Below are positions 1-5,725 of a DNA stretch of 20,602 nucleotides, piece after piece; the stretch's first letter is position 1; the number at the start of each line of letters is the position of its first letter. Both the position numbers and the translations under genes were made by a program. Below the pieces are notes generated by a model. That model saw only the letters and a list, made by a program, of their open reading frames with translations. It was not told the DNA's origin and searched no databases. The stretch is from DAOTVS01 sp034436375. Lineage in GTDB: Bacteria > Chloroflexota > Anaerolineae > SpSt-313. The stretch covers positions 1 to 20,602 of the forward strand of contig DAOTVS010000147.1 of assembly GCA_034436375.1 (NCBI GenBank), read 5' to 3'.

Positions 1-830
1 CAGCCAATCAGGGGCTGGCCCTGACCTACAGCCGTAAGGAGGTAGCGCCCAAGGTGCTGGGCGCCCTGGCCTCCATCGGCGCCGTAGCCACCCTGGTCGG
101 GACAGTGGTGGTGTTCATCCTGGCCGGCCCCCTGGGCTACCGGCCGCTCATCTATCTGTTCGGAGGGGTGACCCTGGCCGGCGGTCTGGTGGTGGCCGTG
201 CTGGGCAATCAGGGGGCGGTAGAGCTCCTGCCACGCAAAGTGGTCTTCCGCAGGCGCTACTGGCTCTATTACCTTCTTACTTTTCTCCTGGGCTGCCGAC
301 GGCACGTCTTTGGCACCTTTGCCATCCTCCTGCTGGTGATGAAGTTCAAGGTCGATGTGCAGCTCACGGCGACCCTGTTCCTGGTCAACGCTGTGCTCAG
401 CATGCTGGCTTATCCGCAGATCGGCCACCTGATCACTCGCATCGGAGAGCGCCGGATCCTGATCCTGAACTTTTTGCTGATTATCCCGGTCTTTATCGGC
501 TATGCCTACGTCAATGTGCTATGGTTGCTGGTGTTCCTCTACGTGGCTGATAACATCCTGGGCGGCTTTGCCCTGGCCCTCAACACCTACTTTCACAAGA
601 TCGCCATCTCTCATGAGGAGATCACCTCCAACGTCTCCATGGGGCAGACGATCAACCACCTCGCTGCTATCTTCGTGCCGGCATTGGGCGGGCTCATCTG
701 GCAGCTGTACGGCTCTCAAGCGACCTTCCTCGCCAGCACCGTGATTGTCCTCATCGGCCTGGGCCTTAGCTTCTTGGTGCGCGTCCCCCAGCCGGTTGCT
801 GTGCCGGCCACAGCCGCCGCCCTGGAATGA
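1..830 (+). CDS. MFS transporter, C-terminal part (5' end outside window)
   Basis: This is an integral membrane transporter of the major facilitator type, cut by the window edge. The reading frame is open from the first bases (in-frame residues ANQGLALTYSRKEVAPKVLG), so the GTG at 54 is internal and not the start. About 276 residues remain, with roughly seven to eight hydrophobic segments, matching the last two thirds of a 12-helix MFS protein. The loop IGHLITRIGERR between two helices resembles the conserved MFS cytoplasmic loop between helices 8 and 9. The helix that follows, the amphipathic stretch around NTYFHKIAISHEEITSNVSMG and a short Val/Pro/Ala-rich tail fit the C-terminal half. The substrate cannot be read from the sequence; sugar or drug efflux are both possible. 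The stop is a TGA two bases before a strong palindromic terminator. Confidence 0.8.
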   Translation, partial: ANQGLALTYSRKEVAPKVLGALASIGAVATLVGTVVVFILAGPLGYRPLIYLFGGVTLAGGLVVAVLGNQGAVELLPRKVVFRRRYWLYYLLTFLLGCRRHVFGTFAILLLVMKFKVDVQLTATLFLVNAVLSMLAYPQIGHLITRIGERRILILNFLLIIPVFIGYAYVNVLWLLVFLYVADNILGGFALALNTYFHKIAISHEEITSNVSMGQTINHLAAIFVPALGGLIWQLYGSQATFLASTVIVLIGLGLSFLVRVPQPVAVPATAAALE

Positions 831-831
831 G

Positions 832-871
832 GAAGCGAGCGGGGGCCTGGCGCCAGGCCCCCGCTCGCTTC
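832..871. terminator. 40-bp perfect palindrome, probable bidirectional terminator
   Basis: The left arm 832-851 and right arm 852-871 are exact reverse complements with no spacer. The arms are very GC-rich and are followed on the plus side by TTCATTCCC, so the T-tract is weak. It lies directly after the MFS stop codon and at the 3' end of the convergent toxin remnant, so it could stop transcription from both directions. It shares neither core nor tail with the repeat at 1611 and 16526. Confidence 0.65.
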
Positions 872-872
872 T

Positions 873-1126
873 TCATTCCCATTCGTCTCTGGTCATCGCT
901 GAGGGAGTGGAAGAGCACTGCGGCCTTGTCGAAATCGGAGGGGTAGAGCGCCTGGCCGTCAAACGTGGCATAGGGGCGGGCGACGGTGGCATGCAAAAGG
1001 CCGGCATCACGGAGACCGGGCTCACCGCCCGTTTCCTCGATGATGATCTCGTGGATCTCATAGACCCGCAGGAGGGGGGGCCGCAATCACCTGTGCGACT
1101 GGACTGGATGCCTCTTCTTCGCTCAT
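873..1126 (-). pseudogene. Doc/Fic-family toxin remnant (death-on-curing type), frameshifted and truncated
   Basis: Reading right to left, the frame encodes RVYEIHEIIIEETGGEPGLR, then DAGLLHATVARPYATFDG, then ALYPSDFDKAAVLFHSL. This is the N-terminal half of Doc-like proteins, which normally continue into the catalytic HPFxDGNKR loop. Here the loop is replaced by DDQRRMGMKKR, so the catalytic His and the Asp are missing, and the coding signal ends in the palindrome at 832-871. Full-length Doc is about 125 residues; about 70 are recognisable. The best-placed ATG (1126, residues MSEEEASSPVAQVIAA, GAGGAA about 10 bases upstream) lies in another frame. The two frames join only across a run of seven G (plus strand, about 1074-1080), which suggests a frameshift. 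A TTG at 1086 could start the conserved frame directly. The antitoxin gene lies 40 bp upstream. The toxin is most likely inactive; a sequencing error in the G run could explain the frameshift but not the missing catalytic motif. Confidence 0.62.
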
Positions 1127-1166
1127 CGCCCGGCAAGTTCCTCAAAGAGGGAACGATTGTTGTCGA

Positions 1167-1421
1167 TCAACTTGCAAAGTCCTTGGCGCTGCCCGCAAAT
1201 AGGGAAGAAGCAGGGTGCTCCTTCTGGTTGCGATTGCCCAAGAGCGCCTCAAGGTCGCGGAGCCGGGCGACAAGCGCCTCAAAGCTGGCCTGGCTGATGA
1301 GCACGCCTTGCGGGCGGCTGCGATGCGTGATGTAGATGGGGCCGCCCGTTTCGCCCACTTCCTCCAGGAGTTCAGCGGCTGCGCGCCGGAGGTCGGTCAC
1401 TGGCACGATTTTCACAACCAT
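1167..1421 (-). CDS. Type II antitoxin, Phd/YefM family
   Basis: This is a predicted DNA-binding antitoxin of 84 residues, normal size for Phd/YefM. The N-terminus (MVVKIVPVTDLRRAAAELLEEV) has the family pattern of a short beta strand, then a helix with spaced Leu/Ala. It is followed by GGPIYITHRSRPQGVLIS, the typical strand-turn-strand ('I.ITRHGRP.AVL.S'), then a helical C-terminus (FEALVARLRDLEALL) of the toxin-neutralising kind. The ATG at 1421 is preferred over the GTG at 1427 because GAGGTG lies five bases upstream of it. In the family the N-terminal domain dimerises and binds the operon's own operator while the C-terminus wraps the toxin. The gene precedes the Doc-like remnant in normal antitoxin-toxin order. 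The antitoxin frame is intact while the toxin is not, so it may survive as a solitary repressor or by neutralising a related toxin elsewhere. Confidence 0.85.
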   Translation of the reverse strand: MVVKIVPVTDLRRAAAELLEEVGETGGPIYITHRSRPQGVLISQASFEALVARLRDLEALLGNRNQKEHPASSLFAGSAKDFAS

Positions 1422-1455
1422 TGGCACACCTCATTGTACAGTTTAGTATGCTTTC

Positions 1456-1484
1456 AATATATCACTCGCAGATGCACCTGTCAA
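1456..1484 (-). promoter_or_regulatory. Sigma-70-type promoter of the antitoxin gene
   Basis: On the minus strand TTGACA (plus 1479-1484) is followed after exactly 17 bases by TATATT (plus 1456-1461), a near-consensus housekeeping promoter about 35 bases before the antitoxin start. Eight-base inverted repeats GATGCACC (1471-1478) and GGTGCATC (1501-1508) flank the -35 box and could be an operator, as expected for autoregulated toxin-antitoxin operons. Confidence 0.65.
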
Positions 1485-1782
1485 TGGCCTGTGCCAGACG
1501 GGTGCATCCAAAATATGTCAACGAGTTTGGCCAACAGGCTACCCTCAGAGGCACTCTGCCCTGGCAACCAGGCCCCATGCTTCGCGCTGCCCCGGTACAG
1601 GGCCCTTTGGGGGGTCAGGCATGTCCGGCCGCCCCGCGGGGCGGCTGGACATGCCTGACCCCTTTCCCGGGTTGAGGCCGGGCGGCAGCGTGGCAGAATG
1701 GCCGGCTGCAACCCGGGCGGCGGATACGCATCCAGGATGCACCCTGCCAGACAGACTTGAAATCTCGAAGGCTTGCATGATT
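1485..1782. other. Intergenic stretch without a gene
   Basis: About 300 bp between the antitoxin promoter and the ABC exporter stop codon. No supported gene is seen. Besides the structured repeat it holds a 10-base inverted pair, GGGTGCATCC (1500-1509) and GGATGCACCC (1735-1744), which brackets the repeat. The pair is too short to call terminal repeats of a mobile element with confidence. Confidence 0.6.
1611..1738 (+). repeat. Structured repeat copy 1: 52-bp palindrome plus conserved tail
   Basis: Positions 1611-1662 form a 52-bp palindrome centred at 1636/1637 with a single G.T imperfection (1627/1646). Its core GGCCGCCCCGCGGGGCGGCT is shared with the palindrome at 16526-16599 except for one compensated base pair. 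It is followed by a tail (GCCGGGCGGCAGC, then GCAGAATG, then CCGGC, then ATCCAGGA) that also follows the second palindrome. Here the tail itself can fold: CCCGGGTTG (1666-1674) pairs with CAACCCGGG (1709-1717). The element sits between the antitoxin promoter and the 3' end of the ABC exporter gene. Confidence 0.7.
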
Positions 1783-3603
1783 TTACCCTGTTTCTCCGAG
1801 CGTGCGCGCCCGCTCGATATACTCCAGAGATTGGTGCCGGAAATAGGTGTTGTACAGCTCCGCATAGTGGCCGCCAGCTTTGAGGAGCGACTCGTGGTTT
1901 CCCTCTTCGATGATCTCGCCGTTGCGCAGGACAATGATGCGGTGGGCGTTGCGCACGGTGGAGAGCCTGTGCGCGATGACGATGGCCGTGCGTTCCTGCA
2001 TCACCACATCCAGCCCTTCCTGGATCTGGGCCTCAGTAAAGGGGTCTACGCTGGCCGTAGCCTCATCGAGGATGAGGATGCGCGGGTTGGCGAGCATCAC
2101 GCGCGCCAGGGCCACGAGCTGTCGCTGCCCCATCGAGAGGCGCGCCCCGCGTTCCCCCACATCGGTGGCCAGCCCCTGCGGCAAATCGTCGAGCCACTCG
2201 CCGTTGGCGATATGCCGCACGGCTGCGGCGACCTCCTCATCGCTCGCCTCGGGCCGGCTGTAGCGGATATTTTCCCCCAGTGTGCCAGAGAAAAGGAACG
2301 GTTCCTGAGGCACAATGCCGATCCGCCGCCGGTACTGGGCCAGGTCAAGGCTCCGGATGTCGCGTCCATCGATCAGAATCTGCCCCTCCTGGAACTCATA
2401 AAAGCGCTCCACCAGGCGCGCCAGGCTCGACTTGCCCGCCCCTGTGTGCCCCACGATAGCCACGTTCTCGCCCGCCTGCACCGTCAGCGAGAAATCGGCC
2501 AGCACTGTCTCGCGCCCGGTGTAGCTGAAGCAGACGTGACGGAATTCGATCTGGCCCCGGATCTCGCGCACCGGCTCGTTCCCGGTCTGTACGACCTTGG
2601 GCTCGGCGTCGATCAGCGAGAACACGCGCTCGGCCGCCGCCAGCCCATCCTGGAACTGGGACCAGAAAGAGGCCACACTGGTCATGGGGAACCAGACGGC
2701 GCCCATCGTATTAATGAAAAGGAACCACTCGCCGGCAGTAAAGCTGCCCTGCAGCTTGGCCAGGCCGCCGTAATAGATGATCAGTGCGCTGCTGAAAGCG
2801 ACCCCAATGTTCAGCAGAGGAAAGATTGTCTGGATCACCCAGCCGCGGATCAGGTTGATGCGGAAGGCCTGCTGATTGAGATCCTGAAAATCCCGGTAGA
2901 CGGAAGACTCCTGGCGAAAGTTCTTGGCCACGGCGATGCCAGAGATGGATTCCTCGATCAGCGCATTGACCTTGGCCAGGACCCGCCGCGCCTGCTGCGT
3001 GACCTTGCGGGCGATCCGCCGGAACGACAGGGCCAGCAGGATCACCACCGGCACCGTTGCCAGGGTGATGCCGGCCAGCCGCACGTTGATACTGAACATG
3101 ACTGCAAAGAGCACCAGCACATAGATCAGGGTGCTGATCATGTTCAGCACCAGCATCACCACGTCGGAAAAGTCTTGCGTATCGGAGGTGACACGGCTCA
3201 CGATCTTGCCCGAAGGCTGCTCGTCGTAGAATGAGAGGTCGCGCTCGGTGACGGCCCGGAAGGTATCCTCCCGCAGCTTGAGCACCACTTCGCCCACGGC
3301 CCGCGCCGAGCGGCTCTGGCGCAGATAGTTGATCAACCAGCCGCTCGCTGCCATGAGCAGCACGGCGAACCCCAGGAGGAAAACGGGGGCCTGGGCGGGC
3401 GCTCGCACAACCAGGTCGAGGCTGCGCGAGACCACAATCGGCAGGGCGGCGCTCACCCCCGAATCGGCCAGGATCATCAGCACGACCACCAGCATCGGCC
3501 GCCACTGGGGCGCAAAATAGCTCAGGATGCGCTCTACCAGCGCCCGATCGCTATATTTACGGTCGTAGGCGTCGCTTTCCAGACCATCCAAGACAAAGCC
3601 CAT
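1783..3603 (-). CDS. ABC exporter half-transporter (TMD-NBD fusion), subunit 2 of a likely heterodimer
   Basis: This 606-residue protein has an N-terminal six-helix membrane domain (residues about 35-310) fused to an ABC ATPase domain, the layout of MsbA/BmrA/TM287-288 exporters. The ATPase motifs are Walker A GHTGAGKS (385-392), Q-loop VPQEP (431-435), signature LSMGQ (489-493, usually LSGGQ), Walker B ILDEATASVD with the catalytic Glu at 514, and switch His 545. The start at 3603 is chosen because GGAGGA lies six bases before this ATG; an in-frame start at 3696 adds 31 residues unlike the family. The gene follows another half-transporter by 173 bp on the same strand. That partner has an intact signature but Asp for the catalytic Glu, while this one has an altered signature but an intact Glu. 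Together they would give one normal and one degenerate ATP site. The exported substrate (lipid, drug or peptide) is unknown. Confidence 0.9.
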   Translation of the reverse strand: MGFVLDGLESDAYDRKYSDRALVERILSYFAPQWRPMLVVVLMILADSGVSAALPIVVSRSLDLVVRAPAQAPVFLLGFAVLLMAASGWLINYLRQSRSARAVGEVVLKLREDTFRAVTERDLSFYDEQPSGKIVSRVTSDTQDFSDVVMLVLNMISTLIYVLVLFAVMFSINVRLAGITLATVPVVILLALSFRRIARKVTQQARRVLAKVNALIEESISGIAVAKNFRQESSVYRDFQDLNQQAFRINLIRGWVIQTIFPLLNIGVAFSSALIIYYGGLAKLQGSFTAGEWFLFINTMGAVWFPMTSVASFWSQFQDGLAAAERVFSLIDAEPKVVQTGNEPVREIRGQIEFRHVCFSYTGRETVLADFSLTVQAGENVAIVGHTGAGKSSLARLVERFYEFQEGQILIDGRDIRSLDLAQYRRRIGIVPQEPFLFSGTLGENIRYSRPEASDEEVAAAVRHIANGEWLDDLPQGLATDVGERGARLSMGQRQLVALARVMLANPRILILDEATASVDPFTEAQIQEGLDVVMQERTAIVIAHRLSTVRNAHRIIVLRNGEIIEEGNHESLLKAGGHYAELYNTYFRHQSLEYIERARTLGETG

Positions 3604-3776
3604 GCCGATTCCTCCAGCTGTGTGCTTACGGGAGCCAATGCCGTAACAGGTAGTGCGTAAGGTTGCCGCGTCGAAAGCTGTGTTGCTATTCGCCATGCTT
3701 GCTTCCAGCGAGACCTACCCAAAGCAGCGCACCTTGCGCCACGGAGAGCTTACGGGTTACGCATTACTTATACGCC
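3604..3776. other. Spacer between the two ABC exporter genes
   Basis: This 173-bp gap is longer than expected inside a tight operon. It contains related motifs in opposite orientation, GTAGTGCGTAAGG near 3650 and TTACGCATTACTT near 3757-3769, that could pair imperfectly. The sequence resembles the low-complexity 'TTACGCATTAC' style found between genes in some environmental bacteria. No gene or clear terminator is seen. Confidence 0.4.
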
Positions 3777-5540
3777 TCACTTGGCATACCGCGAAAAGAT
3801 GCGCCGGTACGCCTCGCAGCGCGCCATCAACTCGTCGTGGCTGCCCTGGTCCACCAGTTCGCCTCGCCGCAGCACCAGGATACGGTCGGCCCAGCGGATC
3901 TGTGAGAGCCGGTGCGTGATCAGGAGCGTGGTACGCCCCTTCATCACCCGGCGCATGGCGCGCTGGATCTCGTCTTCTGTTGCTGAGTCAATGGCGCTGG
4001 TCGAGTCGTCGAGGATCAGGATGCGCGGATCGGTCAAAAAGGCGCGGGCGATGGCGATGCGCTGCCGCTGCCCGCCCGAGAGTGTGACACCGCGCTCGCC
4101 GACCTCGGTGGCATAACCGTCCTGGAAGCTCATGATGAACTCGTGGGCCTGCGCCTCGCGAGCGGCATGCTCGATCTCCTCCTTGCTCACCGGCCGATGC
4201 ACGCCAAAGGCGATATTCTCGGCGAGGGAGCGCGAGAAGAGAAATACGTCCTGCTCGATGGCCGAGATCTGCGAACGCAGCGCTTCCAGGTTCCAGGTGC
4301 GCACATCGATGCCGTCGACCAACACCCGCCCCGCCGTCACGTCATAGGTGCGATTCACCAGGCGGGTGAGAGTGGTCTTGCCCGATCCCGTCTGGCCGAC
4401 GATGGCGACGGTCTCGCCCGGCCTGGCATGAAAGCTGATATCGTGCAACACTGGCGCGCCGTCATAGGCGAAATCCACGTGCTCGAATATGATCTCGCCC
4501 TGCATCGGCTGTGCGACGCCCTGCGGGTTCTCGTCGAGCTCGCTCTCGGTGTTCATCAGCTCCAGAATGCGGCGCGCCCCAGCAATTCCTTGTTGCACGG
4601 TGGAAAAGGTCCACATCGACATGAATGAAGGAAAGCCGAGGACCTGCACCAGCCCCATGTAGGTCACGATCTGGCCCACACTGATCCGGCCCTGGCGCAG
4701 CAGGATGATCGAATGCATAAAGCCCACCCCGATGGCGATGCTGAAGACCAGAATGGGCAGGTAGCGGGCCTGCACCATGCCCTGCTGCACAAACGCTGTG
4801 CGATACTGGCGGGCATTCTCGGAGAAGATGCGCTGCTCCTGCTTTTCCTGAGCGCTGCCCTTGACCACCTCGATGCCGGCGATGGTCTCCGCCAGGCGGG
4901 CGTTCAGCATGCCGAAACGCTCGCGCACCTCGGTAGTCACCGGATCCAGTTCCTGCAGGTAGCGGCGCAGGGTGATGCCGAAAAGCACGACGAAGATGAT
5001 GGGGGCGATGAGGAGCTCCTTGGGCAGGGTCAGGGCGATGGTTCCTATTGGCACCAGCAGGCCCACCAGCCCATCGAAGATCATCCGGGCGCCCGGGTTG
5101 ATCATGAAATTGAGCTGCCGCACGTCATTGGTGGCCCGCGCCATCACATCGCCCACGCGCTGCCGCCGGTGAAAGGTGAGGCTCTTGCCCAGCAGGCTCA
5201 GGTAGAGCTCATCGCGCGTATTGCGCTCCACCCGCTGCGCCAGGAGCTCAATGACAATGTTGCGCACGAGCTGGGTCACGCCCTCACCCGCCGCCACCGC
5301 CAGGATCAACAGCGCCGACCTGAGCAAAAGCGCACGGGTGACGTTTGGCCCCAGCACCAGGTCAAAGGCGCGCCCCACCAGCACCCGGCTTCCGCTCTCA
5401 CACAGCGCCACGGTGATAGCTACGACGATCGCCACAGCCGGCAGCCAGGGATAGCGTAGCACGTGTGAGATGATCCAGCGCACGGGGCCGGAGCGGTTGT
5501 ACCGGTATTCGTTGGCGACGGTGAATTCGCGCTTCTCCAC
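3777..5540 (-). CDS. ABC exporter half-transporter (TMD-NBD fusion), subunit 1 with degenerate Walker B
   Basis: This 587-residue protein has a six-helix membrane domain (residues about 25-310) and a C-terminal ATPase. Visible motifs are Walker A GQTGSGKT (382-389), Q-loop IEQD (428-431), a canonical signature LSGGQRQ (487-493), Walker B ILILDDSTSAID and switch His 543. The residue after the Walker B Asp is Asp 512 where active ABC ATPases carry Glu. This is the hallmark of the degenerate site in heterodimeric exporters such as TM287/288, BmrCD and LmrCD. The GTG at 5540 is the start because AGGAG lies six bases upstream. It is the first gene of a two-gene minus-strand unit and has its own promoter facing away from the histidine kinase gene. 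The divergent kinase may control it, but nothing in the sequence proves that. Transported substrate unknown. Confidence 0.9.
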   Translation of the reverse strand: MEKREFTVANEYRYNRSGPVRWIISHVLRYPWLPAVAIVVAITVALCESGSRVLVGRAFDLVLGPNVTRALLLRSALLILAVAAGEGVTQLVRNIVIELLAQRVERNTRDELYLSLLGKSLTFHRRQRVGDVMARATNDVRQLNFMINPGARMIFDGLVGLLVPIGTIALTLPKELLIAPIIFVVLFGITLRRYLQELDPVTTEVRERFGMLNARLAETIAGIEVVKGSAQEKQEQRIFSENARQYRTAFVQQGMVQARYLPILVFSIAIGVGFMHSIILLRQGRISVGQIVTYMGLVQVLGFPSFMSMWTFSTVQQGIAGARRILELMNTESELDENPQGVAQPMQGEIIFEHVDFAYDGAPVLHDISFHARPGETVAIVGQTGSGKTTLTRLVNRTYDVTAGRVLVDGIDVRTWNLEALRSQISAIEQDVFLFSRSLAENIAFGVHRPVSKEEIEHAAREAQAHEFIMSFQDGYATEVGERGVTLSGGQRQRIAIARAFLTDPRILILDDSTSAIDSATEDEIQRAMRRVMKGRTTLLITHRLSQIRWADRILVLRRGELVDQGSHDELMARCEAYRRIFSRYAK

Positions 5541-5609
5541 ATTGAGCTCCTATGAGGCACACAAGGGATGGATTGACAACAACCTGTGGAATAGCAGGAG
5601 AGTCCAGAC

Positions 5610-5637
5610 AGTATACTCGGAAAAGCCCCTCGCGCAA
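5610..5637 (-). promoter_or_regulatory. Predicted promoter of the ABC exporter operon
   Basis: On the minus strand TTGCGC (plus 5632-5637) and TATACT (plus 5610-5615) are 16 bases apart and lie about 70 bases before the GTG start at 5540. The -10 box is one mismatch from consensus; the -35 box is weaker. It is back to back with the kinase promoter, about 35 bp away. Confidence 0.5.
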
Positions 5638-5671
5638 AGTGTGAGTAATATACACGAGTTGCCGAGAAATC

Positions 5672-5680
5672 TGGTATAAT
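5672..5680 (+). promoter_or_regulatory. Extended -10 promoter of the histidine kinase gene
   Basis: TGGTATAAT is a perfect extended -10 element (TGnTATAAT). No good -35 box lies 16-18 bases upstream, which is tolerated when the extended TG is present. Predicted transcription starts near 5687, leaving a leader of about 39 bases before the ATG at 5726. Confidence 0.6.
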
Positions 5681-5725
5681 GGTAGCATAGAAAAGCCATC
5701 CAATTGGGCATAAAGGGATACGGAG

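Noticed and set aside
54..56. GTG at 54 as start of the MFS gene
   Set aside because: The frame stays open to the window edge with plausible residues upstream, and only two thirds of an MFS protein would remain, so the true start is outside the window.
1500..1744. MITE with 10-base terminal inverted repeats GGGTGCATCC / GGATGCACCC around structured repeat copy 1
   Set aside because: The right end overlaps an internal hairpin of the tail (GCATCC-A-GGATGC), no target duplication is visible, and copy 2 lacks the same ends.
1621..3234. Long open frame (537 codons) on the plus strand opposite the ABC exporter gene
   Set aside because: It mirrors the ABC exporter codons in high-GC DNA, has no family features (His/Asp/Gln-rich mixture) and no ribosome binding site. 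The minus-strand protein has all ABC motifs.
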